From Myxococcaceae bacterium (GTDB lineage Bacteria; Myxococcota_A; Polyangia; Polyangiales; Ga0077539): a DNA stretch of 64,000 nucleotides. A program made the position numbers and the translations under genes. The notes beneath the pieces are model-generated. The model did no database searches. It had not been told where the DNA came from and saw only the letters and a list, made by a program, of their open reading frames with translations. Below, piece by piece: positions 11,939 to 20,947 of the stretch. How positions within the stretch are numbered: the first letter of the stretch is position 1; each line of letters opens with the position of its first letter. Location: the NCBI GenBank assembly GCA_004297725.1, contig SCUS01000133.1, positions 124,001-188,000 on the forward strand, given 5' to 3'.

Positions 11939-13486
11939 ATGCGCACCCGCCTCCCACGCCTCGCCGTCGCGCTCGCCCTCTCGGCCGTCTCCACCGGGGT
12001 GGGCGCGCAGCCCTCGACGTCCGCCGCGAGGCCTCGCCCCGCCGAGCCGGAGGGCCCGCTGCTTCGCATCGAGATCCCCGGCGAGGCGCAGCTCCGCTAC
12101 ACCGGCCTCACGGACATCCCCCTCGCGACCACGCCAGGACGCGCGGACCAGGCGCCCTCGCTAGGGCAGAACCTCCTCTTCGAGTCGTGGCTGCGCCTCC
12201 GGCCGAGCCTCTCCCTCGGCGAGCGCTTCCGCGTCGTGTTCCAGGTCGACGTCGCGCGCGCGGTGGTGGCCGACAGCCCCGCGGTCGACGTCGGCCTCGC
12301 GCGAGAGCCCCGGGGCGACACCTTCCCCTACGGCGCCATCGACGTGCGCCAGGGTTACGTCGAGTGGGAGTCGCGCGTCGGGGTATTTCGCCTCGGACAG
12401 CAGGGCTTCACCTGGGGCCTCGGCGTCGTCGCCAACGACGGCGACCGCGCGCCGGTCTTCGGCGACTACCGCTACGGCGACCTCGTCGAGCGCGTCGGCT
12501 TCGCCACCCGCCCCGGCGGGCGCAGCTCCAACCTGGTCGCGGCCATCGCCGGCGACCTCGTCTACCGAGACCGCGTCGCGACGCTGGTCGACGGCGACCT
12601 CGCCCTCCAGGGGGTCGCCGCGGTCTACTACCAGGACCACGCCTGCCGCGCCGACTGCGACCGTCGCCGCCTCGGCGCGCTCGCCACCTACCGCGACGTC
12701 TCCTTCCGCGATGGGGACTTCCTCCGCGTCCTCGTGGGCGACCTCTTCGCGCAGTGGGACTGGCCCACGCCCGACCGCACGGGCCGCGTCTTCGCGGGCG
12801 TCGAGCTGGCCCTCATCGGCGGCTCCACCAACGCCGCGCGCACGATCTACGTCGACACCCACGACGTGCTCCAGTTCGGCGGCGCCGCGCGGCTCGGCAT
12901 CGAGCGCACCGGCCGCTATCGGTTCGCCCTCGAGGGCGGCTACGCGTCGGGTGATCGCAACCCCGTCGACGGCACCCAGCGCGGGCTCACCTTCAACCCC
13001 AGCCACCGCGTCGGCCTCATCCTCTTCCCCGAGCTCATCGCCTGGGAGACCGCCCGGTCGGCGTCCATCGCGGGCGACCCCGCCCTCGCCGCCCGCGGCG
13101 CCAACGGTCGCCGGCTCCTGCCGTCCAACGGCGGCGTCACCGGCGCGGCATACCTCTACCCCACGGCGGTCGTGAACCTCGGCCGCCACTTCGACCTGCG
13201 CCTGGGCGCGGTGCTCGGCGTCGCGACTGCCGACCGGGTCGACCCCACCTCGGTGCAGATCTACGGCACCGCCCGCAACTACCGCGGCGGCGACGCGACG
13301 AAGCGCGACCTCGGCCTCGAGCTCGACCTCGGCGTCAACGGCCGCTTCCCTTTACCGGGCAACGTAACCCTGACCGGCGGACTGCAGGGCGCCGTGCTCT
13401 TCGCGGGCCGCGCCTTCGACGACGCCGCGGGCCGCGGGCTCGGCCGCATCGGCATGGCCACCGCGCGCCTCGGCATGGAGTTCTGA
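11939..13486 (+). CDS. Putative outer-membrane beta-barrel protein
   Basis: A 515-aa protein with a cleavable signal peptide (about 1-23, ending GVGA/Q). Alternating-polarity strands run through to a C-terminal Phe (ARLGMEF), as expected of an outer-membrane barrel. It has a conserved-looking F-R-L-G-Q-Q-G-F segment and many Tyr/Arg/Gly turns. The start chosen is the ATG at 11939, because the reading frame upstream of it is unrelated sequence. The next gene, a large lipoprotein, begins 1 nt after the stop, so the pair is translationally coupled. It probably forms a porin or secretion-type pore for, or a partner of, that lipoprotein (inference). Confidence 0.7.
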   Translation: MRTRLPRLAVALALSAVSTGVGAQPSTSAARPRPAEPEGPLLRIEIPGEAQLRYTGLTDIPLATTPGRADQAPSLGQNLLFESWLRLRPSLSLGERFRVVFQVDVARAVVADSPAVDVGLAREPRGDTFPYGAIDVRQGYVEWESRVGVFRLGQQGFTWGLGVVANDGDRAPVFGDYRYGDLVERVGFATRPGGRSSNLVAAIAGDLVYRDRVATLVDGDLALQGVAAVYYQDHACRADCDRRRLGALATYRDVSFRDGDFLRVLVGDLFAQWDWPTPDRTGRVFAGVELALIGGSTNAARTIYVDTHDVLQFGGAARLGIERTGRYRFALEGGYASGDRNPVDGTQRGLTFNPSHRVGLILFPELIAWETARSASIAGDPALAARGANGRRLLPSNGGVTGAAYLYPTAVVNLGRHFDLRLGAVLGVATADRVDPTSVQIYGTARNYRGGDATKRDLGLELDLGVNGRFPLPGNVTLTGGLQGAVLFAGRAFDDAAGRGLGRIGMATARLGMEF

Positions 13487-13487
13487 C

Positions 13488-16400
13488 ATGCGTACGCGAA
13501 GCCTCCTCGGCGCGATGTTCCTGCTCGCCGCATGCGACGGCGGCGCCCCCGTCGATCAGGGCCCCCTCTCCGGCGCGTCGCTCTCCGCGTCGCTCCGCGG
13601 CCCGCAGGTGCGCTGGGACCTCGGCGCCCGGCCGCTCCCGGAGATACCCCTCCCCAACGACGTCGCGACCTTCCCGGACAGCACCTCCCCGACGGGCGTG
13701 CGGCTCAACGCGAGCCTCGTCGCTCCGACCACCTTCGAGTCGCAGCTCCGCGAAGGCTTCGACAGCCTCGACGGCTGGGGAACCTTCCAGCCCCTCACGG
13801 TCGCCTTCGACGACGACCTCGACCTCGCCAACCTCACCCGCCGGATGCGCGGCGACGACCACGACCTGCGCGACGACGCGGTCTACCTGATCAACCTCCG
13901 CACGGGCGTTCCCGTGCCGCTCGATGTGGGCGACGGCAACTTCGTCTACACGGCGAAGAACCGCGACGGCTACTACCCCAACGATCCCCGCGGCGGTCAG
14001 AGCAACCTCCTCCTCGAGACCCTCGACGAGGACCGCAACGCCAACGACCGCCTCGACCCTGGCGAGGACACCAACTTCGACGGCGCCCTCAACCACGCCG
14101 CGGTGTTCCCGGCCGGCGGCAGCCCCGACGACCACCTCACGACCTTCTGGGAGCCCGACACCCGCACGCTCATCCTCCGCCCGATCGTCCCGCTGGAAGA
14201 ACGCACCCGCTACGCCGTCGTCCTCACCAGCCGCCTCACCGGCCGCGGTGGCCGCTCGGTGCGCTCCCCCTTCCCCTCCGTCGCCCACCCCTCGCAGGCC
14301 CGCGACCTCGAGGCCCTCGACGCCATCCTCCGCGAGCGCGCGACCTACTACGGCCGGCTCGCGTACCGCCCCCGCGCGGGCGACCCCGCCGACGTCGAGC
14401 GCGTCACCTTCGCGTGGACCTTCCTCACGCAGACCACCACCAGCGACCTCCTCGCGGTGCGCGACGGCCTCTACGGCCGCGGCCCCTTCGCGCAGCTCGC
14501 GAACGTCCAGCCCGGGCTCCGCCTCCGCGAGCTCAACAGCGGCGCCGGGTGCACCGCCGACCAGCGCGACCGCCCGCTGGTCATCCGGGGGGCCGCGCTC
14601 ACCAACCTCGCGCGCAACCTGGCCGAGGCCGTGGGCCTGCGCGGCAACCGCCGCGAGACCCTGCTCGAGACCTTCCGCTGGGTCGACTACGTGGTGTTCG
14701 GAACCTACCGAACGCCCTTCCTCCTGGGCGATCCGCGCTCCACCGACCCCCACGCCCGGTGGTCGATCAACACGCGCACCGGGGCCATCGACCACCTCGG
14801 GCTCGACACGGTGCAGTTCGCGATGGTCGTGCCGAAGCCGCTCGCCGGGCGACGCGCGCCCTTCCCCGTCGCCTTCTACGGCCACGGGTACACCGGCAAC
14901 CTCCTCGACGCGCTCGGGCTCGGTCCCCTCCTCGCCTCGCAGGGCATCGCCACCGTCGGCATCAACGCGGTCTCGCACGGCTTCGCCATGGACGAGCGCA
15001 CCCGCACCCTCGTCTCCACCGTGCTCCGCGGCACCTGCAACGAGGGCGTCGCCCGCGCGCTCGTCGACCACCGCGCCCGCGACCTCAACGGCGACGGCAT
15101 GGCCGACTCCGGCGGCGACTTCTGGACGGCGTACGTCTTCCACACGCGCGACGCGATGCGCCAGTCGGTGCTCGACCACATGCAGCTCATCCGCGCGATG
15201 CGCGGCTTCGACGGGCGCGCGACCTCCCCCGACGACCTCGACCACGACGGCCGCCTCGACGACCTCGCGGGCGACTTCAACGGCGACGGCGTGGTCGACG
15301 TCGGCGGCCCCGACGCGCCGTACTTCACCACCGGCGGATCGCTCGGCGGCATCCTCTCGATGACCCTGGGCGCCGCCGACGCGAGCGTGCGCGCCGCGGC
15401 GCCGGTCTCTGGAGGAGGCGGGCTTACCGACATCGGTATCCGATCGACGCAAGGGGGCGTGAAGGAGGCGGTGATCCTCCGGGTGATGGGGCCGCTCATG
15501 GTCGCGATGCCCGCCGGGGCGTACCCGCCGGACGAGGGTCGTACGCGCACCTCCTGCCGGGCGAACCAGACCTCGCTCCGCTTCATCGTCCCGGACGTGA
15601 ACGACACCGGCGAGCTCGAGGTGGCGTGCGTCGAGCGGGGCGAGCTCGGCGTGGGCGACGACGTCGTGATCACCAACGTCCGGAGCGGCGAGTCCCGCTG
15701 CGCCCGCGCCTCCGCCGACGGCCGCTTCCGCATCGGGATGCCCTCCAACCTCGACGATCGCCTGGAGCTACGGATCTTCCGCGGAGACGCGGTCACCGAC
15801 TTCGGCAACTGCGCGCTGCGACCGGACGCCGAGGTGCGGCGCATGGTGAGCCAGATGGAGGTCGTCGAAGGCGACTGCGACGTCCACTGCGGGCACATCC
15901 CCCCGACGCTCCAGCCCGACGCGCGCCCGCGTCGATGGAGCCAGCGCGGCGCCCCGCTGCGCTCACCCGCCGAGGGCATGGGCATCCGCCGGCAGACCCC
16001 GGAGATGCGCCGCTTCCTGCTGCTCGCCCAGGCCGCCCTCGACGCCGGCGACCCCATCAGCTTCGCTCCGCTCTACTTCCTGCGCCGCCCGGCGGACCAC
16101 CAGCCCCACGGGCTCCTCGTGGTCAACACCGCCGGCGACCAGGCCGTGCCCGTCAACAGCGGCAACGCCTTCGCCCGCGCCGCGGGCGCGATCCCCTTCC
16201 TCGGGCCGCTCGCGCTCGAGCGACACCCCGCGCTCGCCGACTACGCGACGCCGCAGGCGCTCTTCGACCGCTACGCCCGCACGCCCAACCGGGTGCTGGT
16301 CGACCGCGGCGTGCTGGAGGGCCTCGCCTCGCTCAACCGCTTCCCCACGCCGACGCGGCGCGACGCCCTCTTCGACGTCGACGACCTCGACGAGGGCGCC

Positions 16401-16754
16401 CAGGGCTTCGGCGAGCAGCGCCTCGACCAGCCGCTGCGCCTCGTCCGACGCGCGACCCGGGCGAGCACCGCCGCGGAGCTCGACGCCGCCTGGCTCCCGA
16501 CGCTAGGGCCCTGGAGCGGCGACACCGGCCCCTCGGTCGCGGTGCTCAACGCATACACCCGCCCCGACGGCGGACACTCCTTCAGCGTGGCCGACCCCGA
16601 CCTCGCCTGGGACCCGTCGCGCTACCTCATGAACATCATCGGCCGCTTCTTCGCCACCGGCGGGAGCGACCTCTACTACCGCAGCCACCCCGCGGCGCAT
16701 CAGTGCGCGGTCCGCGGCGACTGCGACTTCATCGCCCCCGCCCCGGCGCCCTGA
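13488..16754 (+). CDS. Large hydrolase-like lipoprotein with Ca-binding-type repeats
   Basis: A 1088-aa protein with a signal peptide and lipobox LLAAC (C16). Residues about 45-270 are beta-rich, starting with an I-P-L-P-N-D motif as in some secreted lipases. An alpha/beta-hydrolase-like region follows, with FYGHGYTGN (about 464-472) and later TTGGSLGG, fitting a G-x-S-x-G nucleophile elbow. Asp-rich loops (DEDRNANDRLDPGEDTNFDG and DLNGDGMAD) look like calcium-binding type-3 repeats. A later insert resembles a carboxypeptidase-regulatory beta fold. It is likely anchored at the outer membrane and coupled to the barrel gene before it. Lipase or esterase activity is inference. Confidence 0.65.
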   Translation: MRTRSLLGAMFLLAACDGGAPVDQGPLSGASLSASLRGPQVRWDLGARPLPEIPLPNDVATFPDSTSPTGVRLNASLVAPTTFESQLREGFDSLDGWGTFQPLTVAFDDDLDLANLTRRMRGDDHDLRDDAVYLINLRTGVPVPLDVGDGNFVYTAKNRDGYYPNDPRGGQSNLLLETLDEDRNANDRLDPGEDTNFDGALNHAAVFPAGGSPDDHLTTFWEPDTRTLILRPIVPLEERTRYAVVLTSRLTGRGGRSVRSPFPSVAHPSQARDLEALDAILRERATYYGRLAYRPRAGDPADVERVTFAWTFLTQTTTSDLLAVRDGLYGRGPFAQLANVQPGLRLRELNSGAGCTADQRDRPLVIRGAALTNLARNLAEAVGLRGNRRETLLETFRWVDYVVFGTYRTPFLLGDPRSTDPHARWSINTRTGAIDHLGLDTVQFAMVVPKPLAGRRAPFPVAFYGHGYTGNLLDALGLGPLLASQGIATVGINAVSHGFAMDERTRTLVSTVLRGTCNEGVARALVDHRARDLNGDGMADSGGDFWTAYVFHTRDAMRQSVLDHMQLIRAMRGFDGRATSPDDLDHDGRLDDLAGDFNGDGVVDVGGPDAPYFTTGGSLGGILSMTLGAADASVRAAAPVSGGGGLTDIGIRSTQGGVKEAVILRVMGPLMVAMPAGAYPPDEGRTRTSCRANQTSLRFIVPDVNDTGELEVACVERGELGVGDDVVITNVRSGESRCARASADGRFRIGMPSNLDDRLELRIFRGDAVTDFGNCALRPDAEVRRMVSQMEVVEGDCDVHCGHIPPTLQPDARPRRWSQRGAPLRSPAEGMGIRRQTPEMRRFLLLAQAALDAGDPISFAPLYFLRRPADHQPHGLLVVNTAGDQAVPVNSGNAFARAAGAIPFLGPLALERHPALADYATPQALFDRYARTPNRVLVDRGVLEGLASLNRFPTPTRRDALFDVDDLDEGAQGFGEQRLDQPLRLVRRATRASTAAELDAAWLPTLGPWSGDTGPSVAVLNAYTRPDGGHSFSVADPDLAWDPSRYLMNIIGRFFATGGSDLYYRSHPAAHQCAVRGDCDFIAPAPAP

Positions 16755-16758
16755 ATCT

Positions 16759-17718
16759 TTACCCTTCGGAGTATTCGCCCAGCGCCCGGAAGCGCTGGTA
16801 GCGGTCCTCGCGGAGCGCCTCCGGACCGAGCGTGCGCAGCGCGTCGAGGTGCCGCCCGACCGCCTCGTCGACCCTGCGAAGCGCCTCCGCCGGGTCGCGG
16901 TGTGCGCCCCCGACGGGCTCGGGGATCACCTCGTCGGCCACCCCCGCGGCGAACACCTCGGCCGCGGTCATGCGCATCGCCCGGGCCGCCTCCGGAGCGC
17001 GCGATCCATCCTTCCAGAGGATCGACGCGCAGCCCTCCGGCGTGATCACCGCGTAGGTCGAGTGTTCCAGCATCAGCACGCGGTTGGCGACGGCGAGCGC
17101 GAGCGCCCCGCCCGATCCCCCTTCGCCCAGCACCGTCGACACCACCGGAACGTTCAGCGAGGAGAGCTTCATCAGGCACTGCCCGATCGCCTCGGACTGC
17201 CCTCGCTCCTCCGCGCCGAGGCCCGGAAACGCGCCCGGCGTGTCGACGAAGGTGATGAGCGGGCGGCCGAAGCGCGCCGCGAGGTCCATCAACCGCAGGG
17301 CCTTCCGGTAGCCCTCCGGGTGGGGCATCCCGAAGTTGCGCCGCACGTTGTCTCGCACCCCGCGCCCCTTCTGGTGACCGAGCACCACCACCGGCGCGCC
17401 GCGGTAGCGCCCGAGCCCCCCGACGATGGCCGGGTCGTCGCGGAAGGCCCGGTCGCCCCGCAGCTCGATGAAGTCCTCGAAGAGGGCCCCGATGGCGTCG
17501 AGGGTGGTCGGCCGCTCGGAGTGCCGGGAGAGCCGCACGCGCGCCCACACGCCGAGGTCACCGAAGAGGTTCTCCTCCAGGCGCCGGGCGGCCGCTTCGA
17601 GCCGCTCGATCTCGTCGGCCAGCGCCTCGTCCGCGCCAGGGAGACGGATGGCGGCCTTCAGGGCCTCGATGCGCTGCTCGAGCTCGCGCAGCGGGCGCTC
17701 GAAATCCAGGGTGGCCAT
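16759..17718 (-). CDS. accA: Acetyl-CoA carboxylase carboxyltransferase subunit alpha
   Basis: A 319-aa protein of the usual AccA length. It transfers the carboxyl group from biotin to acetyl-CoA, giving malonyl-CoA, the first step of fatty-acid synthesis, with AccD, AccB and AccC. Features seen: FDFERPLRELEQ-like N-terminus, HQKGR, NFGMPHPEGYRKALRLM, TFVDTPGA, EERGQSEAIG, GEGGSGGALAL and PEGCASILWKD. The ATG at 17718 overlaps the stop of the cyclase gene in a TGATG, so translation is probably coupled. No other acc gene lies in the window. The link of accA to a signalling block is unusual. Confidence 0.97.
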   Translation of the reverse strand: MATLDFERPLRELEQRIEALKAAIRLPGADEALADEIERLEAAARRLEENLFGDLGVWARVRLSRHSERPTTLDAIGALFEDFIELRGDRAFRDDPAIVGGLGRYRGAPVVVLGHQKGRGVRDNVRRNFGMPHPEGYRKALRLMDLAARFGRPLITFVDTPGAFPGLGAEERGQSEAIGQCLMKLSSLNVPVVSTVLGEGGSGGALALAVANRVLMLEHSTYAVITPEGCASILWKDGSRAPEAARAMRMTAAEVFAAGVADEVIPEPVGGAHRDPAEALRRVDEAVGRHLDALRTLGPEALREDRYQRFRALGEYSEG

Positions 17719-19409
17719 CAGCGCTCGCGCAGAACCTCGAAGACCCTCACCGGCTGGGCGATGCCCTTCGGCGAGATGGGCTCGAGCTCCCGGACCTCGA
17801 AGACGTCCTGCACCAGCCCCCAGGTGTGCTCGGAGAGCAGGATCTGCATGCCCTTGGCCGCCGAGCACAGCCGGGCGGCGAGGTTCACCGGCGCGCCGAT
17901 CACGGTGTACTGCATGGCCTTCGAGCTGCCGATGTAGCCCGCGACCACCTCGCCGGTGTTGATGCCGACGCCGATCTCGAAGCTGGGCAGCCCCATGCTC
18001 TCGCGCTCGTTGTTGAAGTTGCGCAGCTCGTCGAGCATCGCGAGCGCGCACTTCACCGCGCGAACATGGTCGTCGCGGCCCGACACGGGCGCGCCGAAGA
18101 GCGCCATGATCTCGTCGCCCACGAACTTGTCGAGCGTGCCCTCGAAGCGGAACACGATCTCCACCATCCGCTCGAAGTAGTCGTTGAGCATCTGGACGAT
18201 GTCCTCCGCGCGCATCGTCTCCGAGCGCGAGGTGAACCCTCGGATGTCCGTGAAGAGCATGGTGGTGACGCGAGGCTCGCCGCCCTGCTTCAGCTCCAGC
18301 TTGCCCGACACCACCAGCTCCGCGATGGCCGGCGACAGCAGCCGCTGGAACCTCGCCCTCGCGAGCGCCTCCTGCTCCAGGTGCTGCGCCAGCGCCGCGT
18401 TGGCGATGAAGAGCGCGGCCTGGTTGGCGATGTTGGTGAAGAGCTGCAGGTCTTTCTCGCCGAAGGCGTTGGGGTTCTGCGAGTCGACCATCATCACGCC
18501 GAGCAGCTCGTTCTTGTGGAGCAGCGGCACCGCCATCGAGCTGCGGATGCCGGTCATGATGATCGACTTGGACTCGGAGAAGCGCGGGTCGACCTTGGCG
18601 TCGCTGGAGAGCACCGCGACCTTCTCCTTGACGACCTGGCCGACCACCGCGCGCGAGGCCACGAACTCCTCCGGCCCCGCGCGCTTCGCCCGCGAGCACC
18701 GGGGCTTCAGCTCGCCGTCCTCGAAGAGCAGGATCACCCCACGGTCGGCCGACAGCAGGTCGAAGGAGCGCTCGAGGATCTTCTCGAGCAGCCGGTCGAG
18801 GTCGAGCTCGGCGCCGATGGCCCGCTGAAGCTCGTACGAGATGCGGAGCTTCTCGTAGTCGCGGCGCAGCACCTCCACGTCCTGCAGCGAGCGCTCGGGC
18901 AGGAACTGCTGCATCTCCGCGGCGATCTTGGTGCGGACGTGCGACTCCATCTGCGCGCCGCCGATGGTGACGTTTCGCACCGCCTGGAGGGGCGGGCCTA
19001 CCGTGGGCGGCGCCGTCATCGGGGCAGCAGGCGGCGGCCCGACGCGCGGCGGCTGGAACAAGGGCGGCGCCATGCGATCGACGGGCTTCGCAGCGAAGGG
19101 AACAGCCTGCGGAGGGGCCTGCACCGCGACGTCCTGGAAGACCGCGCGCGTATTGCCGAGCGCGATCTGGTCTCCGTGCGACAGGAACGACTCCCCTGCC
19201 ACGCGCTGCTCGTTGACGTAGGTGCCGTTGAGCGATCCGAGGTCGCGAAGCACCCACCGGCTGCCGCGCAGCTCGACGACGCAGTGCTCCTTCGACACGA
19301 TCCGGTCGAGCAACTGGATGGTGTTGTTCGGGTGGCGCCCGAGCGAGTTCACCGTCGCAAGGTCTCGCTCTTGGGGACCGTCCGGCCCGATGATCACCAG
19401 CTTCGCCAT
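17718..19409 (-). CDS. FHA-GAF-class III adenylate cyclase
   Basis: A 563-aa cytoplasmic signalling protein. The FHA domain (about 20-92) has GRH at 24-26, S39 and GSLNGT (58-63), so it should bind phosphothreonine. A Pro-rich linker (about 98-145) precedes a GAF domain (about 200-345). The cyclase domain (about 378-560) has metal ligands D388 (FTDIRG) and D432 (FVGDE). K428 and T502 fit ATP over GTP, and N509 and R513 fit transition-state binding. All catalytic residues are present, so it should make cAMP. The input is probably a phosphorylated partner plus a small molecule. It lies between the FHA-protease gene and accA, overlapping accA by 1 nt. Confidence 0.92.
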   Translation of the reverse strand: MAKLVIIGPDGPQERDLATVNSLGRHPNNTIQLLDRIVSKEHCVVELRGSRWVLRDLGSLNGTYVNEQRVAGESFLSHGDQIALGNTRAVFQDVAVQAPPQAVPFAAKPVDRMAPPLFQPPRVGPPPAAPMTAPPTVGPPLQAVRNVTIGGAQMESHVRTKIAAEMQQFLPERSLQDVEVLRRDYEKLRISYELQRAIGAELDLDRLLEKILERSFDLLSADRGVILLFEDGELKPRCSRAKRAGPEEFVASRAVVGQVVKEKVAVLSSDAKVDPRFSESKSIIMTGIRSSMAVPLLHKNELLGVMMVDSQNPNAFGEKDLQLFTNIANQAALFIANAALAQHLEQEALARARFQRLLSPAIAELVVSGKLELKQGGEPRVTTMLFTDIRGFTSRSETMRAEDIVQMLNDYFERMVEIVFRFEGTLDKFVGDEIMALFGAPVSGRDDHVRAVKCALAMLDELRNFNNERESMGLPSFEIGVGINTGEVVAGYIGSSKAMQYTVIGAPVNLAARLCSAAKGMQILLSEHTWGLVQDVFEVRELEPISPKGIAQPVRVFEVLRER

Positions 19410-19483
19410 GGCCTCGATGCGCGCTCGAACCCGCGGGTTGCGAGACTATGCCCCTGCCCGTGAAAATGCCACCGCGCAGAAGC

Positions 19484-20911
19484 TCACGGTCCGGTCACGC
19501 CCACCGAGACGAGCCCCTGGCGGATCAGATCGGCGCGCATCCCGTACTTGAAGTTCGACCCGCGGTTGACCTCGACCTCTCGACGCTGACCGTTGTTCGG
19601 ATCGATCACGATCTGCCGCTCGTCGTCCGCGAGGCTGCCCGCGTTGATGCCCACGACGCTCCCGCTGGGCAGGAATATCGGGCTCCCCGACGAGCCCCCC
19701 GAGGTCTGCGCGCTGTGCTGTAGCTTCTGCGCCGCGATCGGCGCCGCGACGCCGTCCTGGAAATCCGTGACGCGGTTGATCAGCCCGAGCGTGATCGTGG
19801 CCACCGGCGACGCCTCGTTCATGGTCATTCCAGGGAAACCGTAGACGAACACCGCGTCGCCCTCGTGCAGCGCGAAGAGCTCGGCCTCGGTGGCGAGGCG
19901 CGCATGGGTCGGCAGCGTACCCGTCACCCGCACCAGGCCCACGTCATAGCCGGTGCCGCCCCGCGAGTAGCGAGAGTCCCGGAAGCGCGCGTCCATGTAC
20001 ACCGGCCGGGCCGGGAGCACCGAGCCGGGAGCCTTGTTGCGCAGCGCCACGATCGCCGAACCCCTCGCGATCTCGTCGTTGGCGACCTGCACGCAGTGCG
20101 CGTTGGTCGCGATGAGGTCTCTCGTGACCGCGAAGCCGGTGCAGAAGCCCTGGGTCCGCGCGGAACCCGATCGCCGGTACGCGAGCATGTAGATGGTGTT
20201 CTCGTTGGCTGCCGCCAGACGCGAGCCCGCGCTGCTCGGGTCGCCTCCGCTCGGCACCCGCACCGCCACCTCCGACTCATGGCTCCGCGCCCGGTCGAGC
20301 ACCAGGAACGCCCCCATCGCGATCGCCACGAGCACCAGCCCGGAGAGCAGGACGATCGCGAGCTTCAGTCCCCGGTCCGACCGCCGCGCGTTCGAGGCCA
20401 CGATCGCCTGATCGATCATGAACGCCACGGTGCGTCGGCCGACCTTCACGCCCTCTGGCATCGCGGCGACCATCGCCTGCCCGATCGGGTGCACCGCCAG
20501 GGGCGGCTGCGCCGGGGGGACCGGCGGTGGCGGCGCCTGCGCCATCGCCACCGTCGCGCCGATGGGTGGAGCCACGCGGGGCGCCGAGGTGCTGGGAGCC
20601 TCCACGGCCGGGAGCTCCACTCGAAACCGCGGCCCGGCGATCCCCAGCAGCAGCACGTCCCCCGACCGAAGGACCCGCTGTTGGACGCGCGCGCCGTTCA
20701 AGAAGGTCCCGTTCCGGCTGCCGAGATCGCTCACGACCCAGGCGTCGCTCTGCCAGGCGAGCTCGCAGTGGCGGCTCGACGCGTCGAGGTCCTGCTGCGG
20801 GTCGAGCGCGAGGTCATTGTCCGGCGACCGGCCGATGCGCACGCGACCGACCTCGAATCGCCACAGCCGCCCAGCCGCGGCGCCGCTCTCCTGGAACAGC
20901 CGGATCTCCAC
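19484..20911 (-). CDS. FHA-TM-trypsin-like serine protease
   Basis: A 475-aa membrane protein. The cytoplasmic FHA domain (about 22-98) has GRS (27-29), SSRH (45-48) and GSRNGT (64-69). A Pro-rich linker and one transmembrane helix (about 183-205) follow. A trypsin/DegP-like domain (about 235-470) has the triad H272 (TNAHC), D323 (YDVGLV) and S408 (GGSSGS). The protease should lie outside the cytoplasm, while the FHA domain reads phosphothreonine inside. This could couple Thr phosphorylation to periplasmic proteolysis. It lies 36 nt after the PP2C gene and 74 nt before the cyclase gene. Substrates are unknown. Confidence 0.88.
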   Translation of the reverse strand: MEIRLFQESGAAAGRLWRFEVGRVRIGRSPDNDLALDPQQDLDASSRHCELAWQSDAWVVSDLGSRNGTFLNGARVQQRVLRSGDVLLLGIAGPRFRVELPAVEAPSTSAPRVAPPIGATVAMAQAPPPPVPPAQPPLAVHPIGQAMVAAMPEGVKVGRRTVAFMIDQAIVASNARRSDRGLKLAIVLLSGLVLVAIAMGAFLVLDRARSHESEVAVRVPSGGDPSSAGSRLAAANENTIYMLAYRRSGSARTQGFCTGFAVTRDLIATNAHCVQVANDEIARGSAIVALRNKAPGSVLPARPVYMDARFRDSRYSRGGTGYDVGLVRVTGTLPTHARLATEAELFALHEGDAVFVYGFPGMTMNEASPVATITLGLINRVTDFQDGVAAPIAAQKLQHSAQTSGGSSGSPIFLPSGSVVGINAGSLADDERQIVIDPNNGQRREVEVNRGSNFKYGMRADLIRQGLVSVGVTGP

Positions 20912-20947
20912 GATGCCTCGGATATTACACCCGCGCTCGGAGCGCGG

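Noticed and set aside
17826..19463. Open frame of 545 codons antisense to the cyclase gene
   Set aside because: The opposite strand encodes clear FHA, GAF and cyclase domains.
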